Shown: positions 17,189 to 25,969 of the stretch, piece after piece
How the letters are laid out: each line of letters starts with the position of its first letter
Numbering within the stretch: position 1 is the first letter of the stretch
From: Hydrogenophilales bacterium
GTDB taxonomy: Bacteria > Pseudomonadota > Gammaproteobacteria > Burkholderiales > Thiobacillaceae
Assembly: GCA_016719465.1 (NCBI GenBank)
Contig: JADJYY010000017.1
Coordinates: 14,077 to 78,076 of the forward strand
Length of the DNA stretch: 64,000 nt
Reading direction: 5' to 3'
Program-made: the position numbers and the translations under genes
Notes under the pieces: model-generated
What the model saw: only the letters and a program-made list of their open reading frames with translations
Told to the model about the DNA's origin: nothing
Databases searched by the model: none

Positions 17189-18106
17189 ATGGTCATGCCT
17201 CCCGATCCCAATTCCACGCTCATGCCCCCCCGGGGCTGGCGTCTCTGGTGGACGGCGGCCCGGCCGCGCACGCTGACGCTTGCCGCCACGCCGGTTCTAG
17301 CCGGTAGCGCCCTGGCCTGGAGCGAAGGCGCTCCCCTCCATCTCATGCCGGCGCTGGCCGCCCTGTGCGGCGCCCTGCTGATCCAGGTGGGTACCAATCT
17401 CCACAACGACGCGGCGGATTTCGAGTCCGGCAATGATGGCGAGGAACGGGTGGGCCCGACCCGGGTGACCGCCGCCGGCTGGGCTCATCCCCGGGCGGTG
17501 CGGATGGCCGCCCTGTCCGCCTTTGCCCTGGCCGTGGCGCTGGGCGGCTATCTGGTGGCGGTGGGGGGATGGCCGATCCTGGCCATCGGCATCGCTTCCC
17601 TCCTGGCGGGCTGGGCCTACTCCGGCGGGCCGCGCCCGGTCTCCCATACGCCGTTCGGCGAAGTGCTGGTCTGGCTGTTTTTCGGTCTGGTGGCCGTGGC
17701 GGGCAGCCACTACCTGCAAAGCGGCGGGCTGGCCGCCTCGGCGCTGGTGACCGGGTCGGCTCTGGGCCTGCTGGCGGCGGCAGTGCTGCTGGTGAACAAC
17801 ACCCGCGATCGCGTCGGTGACCTCGCCGCCGGGCGTCGCACCCTGGCGGCGGTGCTGGGTCCGGAGCGGGCAAGGCGGGCCTACGCGCTCATGGTGCTGC
17901 TGCCCTTCATGGCCCCGTTCCCGCTGGCCTTCGGCGAACCGCTCCGCCCCGGTGCCTTGCTGGCCCTGCTGGCCTTGCTGCGCGGTCTGGTCCTGATCCG
18001 GGCCTTCGGCAGGGCGGAAGGGGCGGCGTTGAACGAGGTGCTGGCCTCCACCGCCAGGCTCTGTTTCGTGTTCGGCCTGCTGCTGGCGGTGGGCGTGTTG
18101 CTGTGA
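17189..18106 (+). CDS. menA: MenA-type 1,4-dihydroxy-2-naphthoate prenyltransferase
   Basis: A 305-residue UbiA-superfamily membrane enzyme with about nine transmembrane segments. The first Asp-rich motif NLHNDAADFESGNDGEER followed by GPTRVTAAG is typical of MenA, which attaches the prenyl tail in menaquinone synthesis. The second motif is NNTRDRVGD near residue 215. The start at MVMPPDPNSTLMPPRGW was chosen because the frame further upstream overlaps the NosL gene and lacks membrane character. The last base triplet overlaps the GTG start of the next gene. No other men genes are nearby, and a related UbiA-type substrate cannot be excluded. Confidence 0.85.
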   Translation: MVMPPDPNSTLMPPRGWRLWWTAARPRTLTLAATPVLAGSALAWSEGAPLHLMPALAALCGALLIQVGTNLHNDAADFESGNDGEERVGPTRVTAAGWAHPRAVRMAALSAFALAVALGGYLVAVGGWPILAIGIASLLAGWAYSGGPRPVSHTPFGEVLVWLFFGLVAVAGSHYLQSGGLAASALVTGSALGLLAAAVLLVNNTRDRVGDLAAGRRTLAAVLGPERARRAYALMVLLPFMAPFPLAFGEPLRPGALLALLALLRGLVLIRAFGRAEGAALNEVLASTARLCFVFGLLLAVGVLL

Positions 18107-18980
18107 ATCACGCCATCGTCGATGTGATGTTGCCGGGCGCCCTGGCCTTCATCATGTTCGCCCTGGGATTGAATCTGGTGCCGGGGGATTTCATGCGCGT
18201 GTTCGCCCGGCCGCGTTCGGTTCTGGTCGGCCTGCTCGGCCAGGTCGTCATGGTTCCCGTCCTGGCCTTCGCCATTGCCGCCCTGTCGGGATTGCCGACC
18301 GAACTGGCGCTTGGCCTGATGATCCTCGCCGCCTGCCCCGGCGGCGTCAGTTCCGGATTGATCACCCACCTGGCCAGGGGCGAGACGGCGCTGTCCATCA
18401 CCCTGACCGCCATCACCAGCGTGGTGGCGGTGGTGAGCGTGCCGCTGGTGGTGGACCTCTCCATGCGCCATTTCACCGGCGCCGGCGCCATGGTGGAACT
18501 GCCGGTGGGCAGGCTGGTGCGAGGCGTTTTCCTGCTTACCACCGTGCCGGTGGCCCTGGGCATGCTGTGCCGTCACCTATGGCCGGAGCCGGTGTCACGT
18601 CGGCAATCCGCGGCTTCGCGCCTGGCGACCAGTCTGTTCGTGCTCATCGTCATCGCCACCTTCGCCAGCCAGCATGAGACTTTGAGCCGGCACATCGCCA
18701 GCATCGGCCCCGTGGCGATCGCCCTCAATCTGTCAGTCATGGCGGGGGCTATGCCCTGGCCGCCGCCGCCGGCCTGGAGCGGCGCGACCGCATCGCCATC
18801 ACCACGGAATGCGGCCTGCAGAACGCCGCCCTGGGCATCTTCATCGCCGCCAGCCTATTCGCCGCGCCGGGCATGACCCTCGCTTCGGTGATCTATGCGC
18901 TGTTGATGAATGTGAGCGCCATCGCCTTCATCTTTCTCATGCGCCATCGCGCGGGATCCCCCGCATCGGCGGAGGCTTGA
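18103..18980 (+). CDS. Bile acid:sodium symporter (BASS) family transporter, frame broken once
   Basis: A ten-helix transporter of the bile acid:Na+ symporter family (292 residues when repaired). Conserved-looking pieces are FALGLNLVPGDF, ILAACPGGVSSGLITHLARG and, after the break, ITTECGLQNAALGIFIAASL, the second half of the Na+-binding crossed-helix region. The frame is lost at the G run at about 18744-18748: adding one G restores the family sequence to the TGA at 18980. A homopolymer sequencing error is the simplest explanation. Substrate is unknown. Confidence 0.82.
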
Positions 18981-19009
18981 CGCGGCATGATCCCTACTGG
19001 AATTGGCGC

Positions 19010-20251
19010 TTAGAGAATCAGCCAGCCCGCCAGCAGGCCAGCCGCCACGGCGGCCATGCCGGGCAGCACCTGGCGGGCCAGGCCGGTGCCGCCAATGACC
19101 GTGGCCAGGCCGCTCTTGAAGGCGATGTTGGCGAGCAGGGCCAGCAGCACGGTGGTGACGGCCTGATCCGCTTCCAGGTTGCCCAGCCCGAACAGCCGCA
19201 GGCTGGAGAGGGTGATGGCATCCACGTCGGTGAGGCCGGAAACCAGGGCCACGGCGTAGACCCCATGGCTGCCCACCCAGTCCGACAGCCAGGCGGCGGC
19301 GAACAGCACGCCGGCATAGAGCAGCCCGAAGCCGATGGCCGCGCGCAGTTCCGTGGGGTTCTTCATGTCCAGGACCGGCGTCGCCGGTTTTTCGGCGAGA
19401 CGCCGCCAGAACACATAGAGCATGGCCAGGCCGGCCAGGGCGCCGCCCCCCAGCAAGCCGAGCATGGGGCGTAGCAGGCCGGGCTGCAGCACAGCCACCA
19501 GCACGGACAGGCGGACCAGCACCACCCAGTTGGCCAGCAGGATGATCAGGGCCGCCATGCCGGTCATGTGGGGGCTGTCGCGACTGTGGCGGGAAAAGGC
19601 CAGGGTGGTGGCGGTGCTGGAGGCGATGCCGCCGAACAGGCCGGTCAGAGGTGCCGCGCCGCTGTCCGGCGATGCGCAGCGCGGCGTAGCCGGCCAGGGA
19701 AAGGCCTGAGATCAGCACCACCATCCACCAGATCTGGTAGGGGTTGAGGGCCTTGTAGGGACCGTAGTCCTGGTCCGGCAGGATGGGCAGGATGACGAAG
19801 GACAGCACCGCGAACTGCAGGATTGAAACCAGGTCCAGGCGGGTCAGGCTGCGGGTGGCGTCGCGCAATTCGGGTTTGAAGTAGAGCAGGGCGGTGGTGA
19901 GGATCGCCAGCATCACGGCCAGTTGTTCCATGCCGAACCAGACCAGGGCGCCCAGGGCGTAGCAGACCACCACGGCGGCGATGGTGGTGGTGCCGGGATC
20001 CTCCGACTCGCCATCCTTGAAATAGCTGGCCACCATCATGCCGCCCATGATGAGCAGGCCGGCGCCCAGCACCCAGGGCGCGCCGGTCTTTTGCGAAAGC
20101 AGGGCGCCCAGGGTGCCGGCCAGGGCCACCAGGGAGAAGGTGCGCAGGCCGGCCTTGGCGGCGGGGGAGCGCTCCCGTTCCAGGCCGATCAGCAGGCCCA
20201 GGGCGAGGCTGGTGAGAAAGGGAAGAGGGTGGAGAGTTCGTCCGGCGGCAT
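19010..20251 (-). CDS. MgtC/DUF4010-family membrane protein, frame broken twice
   Basis: A large membrane protein (about 413 residues repaired) that starts MPPDELSTLF, has the MgtC-like first half (GLLIGLERERS and LVALAGTLGALLSQ in the repaired frame) and the DUF4010 second half (GFGLLYAGVLFAAAWLSDWV, GLTDVDAITLSSLRLF). Two single-base changes break it: one C missing near 20222 (in TTCCCTTTCTCACC) and one extra T near 19651 (in GGCACCTCTGACC). They compensate, so the gene is probably intact in the organism. It faces the symporter gene, with about 30 bases between the ends. Confidence 0.8.
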
Positions 20252-20311
20252 GCCCTGATTATGGACAACCGGCACGGATGCGCCATGGCGGGGAGGGGCG
20301 CGGGCAGGCTC

Positions 20312-20932
20312 TCAGGCCACCGGGATCGTGTCCTTGAAGGCCGGGCGCTGCATCAGTCGGTCGTAGAGCTCGGACAGATTCGGGTGCTTGCGGCGCCAGT
20401 CGATCTCCGGAAAGCGGAAATCCAGATAGCCCAGGGCGCAGCCCACGGCGATGTCGGCCAGGCAGAAGAATTCCCCGGTGCACCAGGTCTGCTGGCCCAG
20501 TTCCTCGCTCAGGGCCTTGAGGCCGGCCTCGACCTTGCCCATCTGGCGGCGGATCCAGTCCGGGTCCTGCCTGTCGCCGGGGCGCTTCTTCTCCACGAAC
20601 ACCAGGGCCGCCGCGTCGCAGACGCCGTCGGCCAGGGCTTCCCAGCGCTTCACGGCGATGCGGGGCCGGGCGTCCTTGGGCAGCAGGTGGCCCACCGGGC
20701 TGACGTTCTCCAGGTATTCCACGATGACCCGGGAGTCGAACAGGGTCTTGCCATCCTCCAGGACCCACACCGGCACCTTGCCCAGGGGGTTGAAGTCGGG
20801 CACGTGGGTATCGTCGTTCCAGGGCACGTCCAGCACGAATTCGTATTCGACGAACTTTTCCGCCGCGACGATGCGGACCTTGCGCACGAAGGGGCTGGTC
20901 AGGGAGCCGATGAGTTTCATTTTTTGCGACAT
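20312..20932 (-). CDS. Glutathione S-transferase family protein
   Basis: A 206-residue GST. The N-terminal thioredoxin-like domain (MKLIGSLTSPFVRKVRI; SPFVRKV holds the usual catalytic Ser) includes the cis-Pro loop KVPVWVLEDGKTLFDS with the glutathione-contacting D-S pair. The all-helical C-terminal domain carries FFCLADIAVGCALGYLDFRF, the GST hydrophobic staple region. Length and pattern match the bacterial YibF/theta-like group. Start at MSQKMKLIG; M at residue 5 is an alternative. It lies 44 bases downstream of gltX on the same strand. The substrate is unknown. Confidence 0.92.
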   Translation of the reverse strand: MSQKMKLIGSLTSPFVRKVRIVAAEKFVEYEFVLDVPWNDDTHVPDFNPLGKVPVWVLEDGKTLFDSRVIVEYLENVSPVGHLLPKDARPRIAVKRWEALADGVCDAAALVFVEKKRPGDRQDPDWIRRQMGKVEAGLKALSEELGQQTWCTGEFFCLADIAVGCALGYLDFRFPEIDWRRKHPNLSELYDRLMQRPAFKDTIPVA

Positions 20933-20976
20933 GGCACTTGCGGGGTGTTTTTTCGAGGAGCGGATGGACGTTTGGC

Positions 20977-22388
20977 TTATTCCACCACGGCCAGGACATG
21001 GGGCCAGGCGGCGGCGAAGCGACGCAGGGTTTCCTCCCGGCCCAGCAGGGTCAGCACCTGGTCGATGGAGGGGGTCTGGGCCGTACCGAACAGGATCAGG
21101 CGCAGGGGCATGCCGATCTGGCCCATCTTGAGGCCGAAGGCCTGGGCGGTGTCCTTGAGCAACTGGCCCAGGGCGGGCGCATCCCAGGCCACCCCGGCCA
21201 GCTCGGCCTGGAGCTTCTCGAAGGCGGGCAGGGCGGATTTCGGCAGCTTGGCGCGCAGTTCTTCCACCGCCGCCAGGGCCTGGCGGAAGTAGATGTGCAG
21301 GCCGTCGGCCAGTTCTTCCACGGTGTTGACCCGCTCCTTCACCAGGCCGATCAGGCCCGGCAATTCCGGCCGGCCGGCCGTGTCGATGCCCTGGGCTTGC
21401 AGGAAAGGCTGGACCAGTTCGGCCAAACGGGCGTTGTCCGCCTCCTTCAGGTACTGCTGATTCAGCCAGCCCAGCTTGGAGGCGTCGAAGCGGGCGGCGG
21501 AATGGCTGACGTGGCCGAGGTCGAACCACTCGACGAATTGCCGGGCGTCGAATTTCTCGTCGTCGCCATGGCTCCAGCCCAGGCGCGCCAGGTAGTTGAG
21601 CAGGGCTTCCGGCAGATAGCCCTCCTCCCGGTATTGCAGTACCGACACGGCGCCGTGCCGCTTGGACAGGCGCTCGCCGTCCTGGCCCAGGATCATGGGC
21701 ACGTGGGCGTAGGTGGGGATGGGGGCGCCCAGGGCCTTGAGGATGTTGATCTGGCGCGGCGTGTTGTTGACATGGTCGTCGCCGCGGATGACGTGGCTGA
21801 TGGCCATGTCCCAGTCGTCCACCACCACGCCGAAGTTGTAGGTGGGAATGCCGTCGCCGCGCACGATCACCAGGTCGTCCAGTTCCGCGTTGGCCACGGT
21901 GATGGGGCCCTTGATCATGTCGTTGAAGGTGACTTCGCCGTCCAGGGGGGTCTTGAAGCGGATCACCGGGGTGATTCCCGCGGGCGGCGCGGGCAGCGCC
22001 TTGCCGGCCTCGGGCCGCCAGCGGCCGTCGTAGCGGGGCTTGTCGCCGCGCGCCTTCTGGGCCTCGCGCATGACGTCCAGCTCATCCTTGCTGGCGTAGC
22101 AGTAATAGGCCTTGCCCTCCTCCAGCAACTAGTCCACCACCACCTTGTAGCGCTCCATGCGCTGCATCTGGTAGTAGGGCCCTCGTCCCAGTCGATGCCG
22201 AGCCAGGCCATGCCGTCCAGGATGGCCCGCACCGAGAACCTGGGTGGAGCGGACCTGGTCGGTGTCCTCGATGCGCAGGATGAACTCGCCGCCCATCTTG
22301 CGCGCGTGGCCCAGGAGAACAGGGCGGTGCGGGCGCCACCGATGTGCAGATAGCCGGTGGGCGAGGGGGCGAAGCGGGTGCGGACCAT
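20977..22388 (-). CDS. gltX: Glutamyl-tRNA synthetase, N-terminal part disrupted in this sequence
   Basis: Glutamyl-tRNA synthetase, class I. The start MVRTRFAPSPTGYLHIGGAR contains the HIGH-type motif (HIGG), and the KMSKS-type motif is LSKRHGA. From 22128 down to the stop the frame is open and normal. Upstream four lesions appear: one C missing near 22307, one extra base near 22237, one C missing near 22180, and a CAG-to-TAG change at 22131-22129 in VVVDQLLEEGK. Between them the translation reads as family sequence in alternating frames (GGEFILRIEDTDQVRSTQ, AILDGMAWLGIDWDEGP). The gene is essential in most bacteria, so sequence error is more likely than decay. Confidence 0.88.
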
Positions 22389-22539
22389 GGCGTGGAGCAA
22401 GTGCGGAAAGCCCCGCATTCTACTGGAAGGCCTCGTCTCTCCATAAATCCGGTGTGACGCAAAAAGCCTTTGACCGGTGGCAGGGCCGTCATTAGAATGC
22501 GCCGCCTTGGATTGGCCCGATGATTCAGGTCGATCCAGC

Positions 22540-22614
22540 GGGCAGTTAGCTCAGCGGTAGAGCACCGCCTTCACACGGCGGGGGCCACTGGTTCGATCCC
22601 AGTACTGCCCACCA
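22540..22614 (+). tRNA. tRNA-Val (anticodon CAC)
   Basis: A complete 75-base tRNA ending in ACCA. The acceptor arms GGGCAGT and ACTGCCC pair over seven bases. The D arm is GCTC-AGCGGTA-GAGC, the anticodon stem CCGCC/GGCGG encloses TTCACAC with anticodon CAC, and the T arm contains GGTTCGATCC. CAC reads GUG valine codons. It is intact although genes on both sides carry many frame breaks. Confidence 0.96.
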
Positions 22615-22619
22615 AATCC

Positions 22620-22648
22620 ACAAAAGCCGGCCTCGAGCCGGCTTTTGT
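22620..22648 (+). terminator. Rho-independent-type terminator after tRNA-Val
   Basis: A perfect 12-base inverted repeat, ACAAAAGCCGGC and GCCGGCTTTTGT, with loop CTCGA, lies six bases after the tRNA. The T-rich right arm makes it a good terminator on the plus strand, and the A-rich left arm makes it usable on the minus strand too. Confidence 0.88.
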
Positions 22649-22675
22649 CATTGTTCATCGCGCCGGGAGCGAAAA

Positions 22676-23311
22676 ATCGCCAAACGCTTCGATCTCCTGA
22701 TCTTCGACTGGGATGGAACCCTGATGGATTCCGCCGGGGTGATCGCGGCCTGCATCAGGCCAGCCGGACAGGGGGTTGCCGGTGCCCAGCCGCGGGAGCC
22801 AGGCATCATCGGCCTGGCCTGCGCAGGCCCTGGAAACCCTGTTCCCGCCTGCCGGAGGCAAGCATCAACCCTGGCCGACCACTATCGCCGCCATTTCCTG
22901 GGGCGGATGCGGAAATCCCTGTTCGAGGGCGCGCGAACTGATCGCCGATCTGCGCGCCGGGGCCATCTGCTGGCGGTGGCCACCGGCAAGGCCCGGCGGG
23001 GGCTGGACCGGGCCTTCGAGCATACCGGCCTGAAGCCCCTGTTCCATGCCTCCCGCACCGCCGACGAGACCTTTTCCAAGCCTCACCCGGCCATGATCGA
23101 GGAGTTGCTGGACGAACTGATGATCGCGCCGGAACGGGCATTGATGATCGGCGACACCACCCACGACCTGGAAATGGCGCGCAACGCCGGCATCGCCTCC
23201 CTGGCCGCCGGCTATGGCGCCCACCCTCCCGAGGGGCTCACCGAGCATGGTGCGCTGGTCGTCTGTCATAGCTTCGCGGAGCTCGCCGCATGGCTCAGGG
23301 ACAACGCCTGA
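22676..23311 (+). CDS. HAD-family phosphatase (Gph-like), frame scrambled in the cap domain
   Basis: A HAD-superfamily hydrolase similar to phosphoglycolate phosphatases. Motif I is FDWDGTLMDS, motif II region LLAVATGKAR, the motif III lysine is in FSKPHPAM, and motif IV is MIGDTTHDLEMA. Between about 22754 and 22960 the frame wanders: family-like pieces (SREQ..., LAQALETLF, EGARELIADLRA) appear in other frames, so several indels are present although no stop results. The likely start is ATC at 22676, seven bases after GGAG where ATG is expected (IAKRFDLLIFDWDG). This again suggests a poorly determined stretch. Confidence 0.75.
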   Translation: MAKRFDLLIFDWDGTLMDSAGVIAACIRPAGQGVAGAQPREPGIIGLACAGPGNPVPACRRQASTLADHYRRHFLGRMRKSLFEGARTDRRSARRGHLLAVATGKARRGLDRAFEHTGLKPLFHASRTADETFSKPHPAMIEELLDELMIAPERALMIGDTTHDLEMARNAGIASLAAGYGAHPPEGLTEHGALVVCHSFAELAAWLRDNA

Positions 23312-23637
23312 TCTGCGCCGCCGCCGACCTGGCCGAAGCCGGGACGGGGATACGTTTCCAGCTGCGCCGGGAGGGCCGGGAGGTCCCGGCCTTCGTGATT
23401 CGCTGGCGTGGACAGGTCCGCGCCTATCTCAACCGCTGCGGTCATATCCCGGTCGAGCTCGATTGGCAGCCCGGGGAATTCTTCGATTTCTCGCGGCTAT
23501 ACTTGATCTGCGCCACCCATGGCGCCCTTTACGATCCGGCTACCGGAGCCTGTCTGGGCGGCCGTTGCGAGGGCAGGGGGCTGGCCGCCGTGGCGGTGGC
23601 CGAGCGGGACGGCAACATCTATTGCGAGGAATCCTGA
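23290..23637 (+). CDS. Rieske [2Fe-2S] domain protein
   Basis: A 115-residue single-domain Rieske protein. The two cluster-binding boxes are visible: C-x-H in NRCGHIPVEL and C-x-x-H in ICATHGALYD. There is no membrane anchor, so it is a soluble ferredoxin-like protein. Its start overlaps the HAD gene by 22 bases and its stop abuts the ATG of the sppA gene, so the three are probably cotranscribed. A stand-alone Rieske protein next to sppA is a common arrangement in betaproteobacteria as I recall it, but its electron partner is unknown. Confidence 0.88.
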   Translation: MAQGQRLICAAADLAEAGTGIRFQLRREGREVPAFVIRWRGQVRAYLNRCGHIPVELDWQPGEFFDFSRLYLICATHGALYDPATGACLGGRCEGRGLAAVAVAERDGNIYCEES

Positions 23638-24576
23638 ATGTCCGACAACGAGAACCCGGAACGCGGCGCCCTGGAACGCCTGCTGCTGGCCCACCTGACC
23701 GAGCAGCGCAGATCGCGTCGCTGGAGCGTGTTCTTCAGGTCCCTGGGCTTCGTCTGGCTGTTCATCGTCCTGGGTTTTCTGTTGACCTATGAAGGCGAGG
23801 GATTCACCTCGACGGGGCCCCATACCGCGCTCGTCGAACTGGAAGGCGAGATCGGCGGCGAGGATGGCATGCGGGCGGACGCCCTGATCGCCGCCCTCAA
23901 TGGCGCGTTCGATGACAAGCACACCAAGGGGGTGGTGCTGCGCATCAACAGCCCTGGTGGTAGTCCCGTCCAGGCCGGTCAGGTCTACGACGAGATGCGT
24001 CGCCTGCGCGGCAAATACCCCAAGATTCCCCTCTACGTGGTGGTGGACGATATCTGCGCCTCCGGCGGTTATTACATCGCCGCGGCGGCGGATCGCATTT
24101 TCGTCGACAAGGCCTCCTTGGTGGGTTCCATCGGCGTGCTCATGGATGGCTTCGGCTTCACCGAAGGCATGAAGAAACTGGGCGTGGAGCGCCGGCTGCT
24201 GACGGCGGGGGACAACAAGGGCTTCCTGGACCCCTTCTCGCCCATCGACCCGCGCCAGGAGGCCCACGCCAGGACCATGCTGGGCGAGGTTCACGACCAG
24301 TTCATCCAGATCGTGCGCCAGGGGCGTGGCGCGCGTCTCAAGGAAACCCCCGACATGTTCAGCGGCTTGGTCTGGAGCGGCACCCGCAGCATCGAACTGG
24401 GACTTGCCGATGCCCTGGGCAGCCTGGACTACGTGGCGCGGGAAGTGGTCAAGGCCGAGGACATCGTCGATTTCACGCCCCAGGAAGGGCTGGCCGAACG
24501 GCTTGCCCGGCGCATCGGCACCTCCATGGGCCAGGCCATGGGGCCCTGGGCCAGGGAACATCCGCGTGTTCATTGA
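23638..24576 (+). CDS. sppA: Signal peptide peptidase SppA, S49 family
   Basis: A 312-residue short-form S49 peptidase held in the inner membrane by one helix (WLFIVLGFLLTYEGEG region, residues about 35-55). Catalytic residues follow the family: Ser in DICASGGYYIAAAAD and the general-base Lys expected in the GGSPVQAGQVYDEM to GSIGVLMDGF region. It digests leftover signal peptides after secretion. It starts right after the Rieske stop and its stop overlaps the start of the small gene that follows. Confidence 0.93.
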   Translation: MSDNENPERGALERLLLAHLTEQRRSRRWSVFFRSLGFVWLFIVLGFLLTYEGEGFTSTGPHTALVELEGEIGGEDGMRADALIAALNGAFDDKHTKGVVLRINSPGGSPVQAGQVYDEMRRLRGKYPKIPLYVVVDDICASGGYYIAAAADRIFVDKASLVGSIGVLMDGFGFTEGMKKLGVERRLLTAGDNKGFLDPFSPIDPRQEAHARTMLGEVHDQFIQIVRQGRGARLKETPDMFSGLVWSGTRSIELGLADALGSLDYVAREVVKAEDIVDFTPQEGLAERLARRIGTSMGQAMGPWAREHPRVH

Positions 24577-24833
24577 AGCGGCAGGCCGGGTTGGCAAGCG
24601 ACTACGTGCCCATTGCCTGCGCCGAGCATGAGCGGCTCGAGTTCGCTGTGCTGCGCCGGCAAAGACTGCGCCTGGAATATCGCGATGAAAGCGGGCTGAC
24701 GATCAGCCGCATCGTGCTGCCCACGGATGTGGCGACCCGGGATGGCGCGGAGTGGCTGAGCTATCGGGAGATGGAGGGAGGCGAGGGCGTGATCCGGCTG
24801 GACCGGATCGTTTCCGCCAAGCCGGCCGTCTGA
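24573..24833 (+). CDS. Rof/YaeO-like Rho-binding antiterminator
   Basis: An 86-residue protein with a pattern like E. coli Rof (YaeO): YVPIACAEHERLEFAVL aligns with the Rof N-terminal Y-x-P-I-x-C-D-x-x-x-x-L-E motif, followed by a beta-rich fold and VIRLDRIVSAKP at the end (Rof: LRLDKI). Rof binds Rho and inhibits termination. The TTG start overlapping the sppA stop is chosen for coupling; a start nearer to SDYVPI is possible. The likeness is by memory and moderate. Confidence 0.65.
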   Translation: MKRQAGLASDYVPIACAEHERLEFAVLRRQRLRLEYRDESGLTISRIVLPTDVATRDGAEWLSYREMEGGEGVIRLDRIVSAKPAV

Positions 24834-24856
24834 CGGGTTCCCGCAAGCCAGGCGCA

Positions 24857-24897
24857 AAATAAAAAGCGCCCGGTCGGCCGAATGGCCTCGCGGGCGC
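24857..24897 (-). terminator. Terminator downstream of the phasin gene
   Basis: On the minus strand GCGCCCG pairs with CGGGCGC, with an inner GGCC/GGCC stem, followed by TTTTTATTTT. It lies just after the phasin stop and before the convergent Rof-like gene. Confidence 0.8.
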
Positions 24898-24928
24898 CGG
24901 AGGGAGCGCGGTAGGTATCAGGCAGGTA

Positions 24929-25301
24929 TCAGGCGGCGACCTTGATCATGCTGGAAGCGCGGGCGGCCTGTTCCTGAGCCATCTTGACGCCTTCCTGGAT
25001 CGGCGCCGTATTCGGTGCTGGACTCGTTGGCGAAAGCCATGCTTTCACGCAGAGCGGCCATGTTGCGCTCGCCACATTCGCGCAGCAGGGAGGTCTGACC
25101 GGCGATCAGGTCCTGGTAACCCTTGGCCTTGGTCATCAGTTCCAGGCCACGGGCGCCGGCATCCATGTAGAAGGCGGCCAGGTCGGCCTGGTACTGGAAC
25201 AGCTTTTCGAAGGTACGCTGGTTCAGTTCGCCGATCTTGCGGGCGGACTCCATGGTGGTTTCGGTGGTCTTCTCGATCATTTCCATCATTTCTTTCTGCA
25301 T
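24929..25301 (-). CDS. phaP: Phasin (PHA granule surface protein), frame broken near the C terminus
   Basis: A phasin of 123 residues when repaired; phasins coat polyhydroxyalkanoate granules. The sequence is nearly all amphipathic helix (KIGELNQRTFEKLFQYQADL, then AAFYMDAGARGLELMTKAKG) as in the phasin family, with an RECGERNMAALRES helix. One extra base near 25001 shifts the end; removing it gives YGAIQEGVKMAQEQAARASS and a stop at 24929-24931, a normal phasin tail. The gene is the nearest to two PhaR-like operators at 25340-25373, which fits PhaR repression of phasin genes. Confidence 0.87.
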
Positions 25302-25339
25302 GGTGTTTCTCCTGGGTGACAAGTTAAGGGGTTCGGTCG

Positions 25340-25373
25340 ATTTGTGCGGTGCACAAATGATGCAGTGCACAAT
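25340..25373 (-). promoter_or_regulatory. Two probable PhaR operator sites upstream of phaP
   Basis: A perfect 19-base palindrome ATTTGTGC-GGT-GCACAAAT (25340-25358) is followed by a partial copy ATGC-AGT-GCACAAT (to 25373). Two more copies lie in the phaA-phaE gap. PhaR is known to repress phasin genes by binding TGC/GCA-rich repeats, and phaR is the next gene, so these are likely PhaR sites. The second site overlaps the -10 box of the phaP promoter. Confidence 0.75.
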
Positions 25374-25398
25374 ATCGAAATCCAGTTTGTCCTGTCAA
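25369..25398 (-). promoter_or_regulatory. phaP promoter (-35 TTGACA, -10 TATTGT)
   Basis: On the minus strand a perfect TTGACA (25398-25393) and TATTGT (25374-25369) are 18 bases apart. Transcription would start near 25362, inside the operator region, so PhaR binding would block it. Confidence 0.7.
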
Positions 25399-25435
25399 CA
25401 CCCCAAGCGAAATTTTTTTGTGGCTTTGCCGAGTG

Positions 25436-25906
25436 TCAGCTTTTGTCGCCGCTGTTCTCGTCCGCGCTGGCGGATTTCCGAGAGAGTTCTTCCATGTCCT
25501 TCCAGAAACCCATGTTCTGCTGGCCCAGCTTCACCCAGAACTCCATGGGGTTGCCACCCCACACGCCCTGCATCTGCTCGGTGAACATGCGCTGCTGCTT
25601 GAGGAAAAGATCCAGGCTCTGGTCGAGGAAGGTGGTGAAGGCGGCCTGGGCGGTATCGCCGTAGAAACGAATGAAACGCTCCAGCATGGCGGCGGTGAAC
25701 ATGGGTGAGCCGCCGGCTTCCTGGTCCATGATGATCTGCAGCAGGATGGTGCGGGTGATGTCGTCCTCGGTCTGGGAATCCAGCACCTTGAACGGGATCG
25801 CGCGCATGACCAGATCCTTCACCTCGGCGAGCGTGATGTAGCGGCTTTCCTCGGTATCGTAGAGACGCCGGTTGGGGTATTTCTTGATCAGGCGTTCGGT
25901 GGTCAT
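25436..25906 (-). CDS. phaR: Polyhydroxyalkanoate synthesis repressor PhaR
   Basis: A 156-residue PhaR. The N-terminal DNA-binding domain (IKKYPNRRLYDTEESRYITL with LAEVKDLVMRAIPFKVLD) is highly characteristic, and the ILLQIIMDQEAGGSPMFT segment is the PHB-binding accumulation-regulator domain. PhaR binds nascent PHA granules and leaves its operators when polymer is present, so phasin is made only when needed. It is placed between phaP and phaB on the minus strand. Confidence 0.95.
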   Translation of the reverse strand: MTTERLIKKYPNRRLYDTEESRYITLAEVKDLVMRAIPFKVLDSQTEDDITRTILLQIIMDQEAGGSPMFTAAMLERFIRFYGDTAQAAFTTFLDQSLDLFLKQQRMFTEQMQGVWGGNPMEFWVKLGQQNMGFWKDMEELSRKSASADENSGDKS

Positions 25907-25969
25907 GATGTTTACATCCCTTGAATAGGGGCCGGCGGTGAACCCCGCCGGCCGTTTGTGGCTAGTGCA

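Noticed and set aside
22540..22614. tRNA gene as an attachment site of an integrated element.
   Set aside because: No integrase, no duplicated 3' tRNA end and no foreign genes are next to it.
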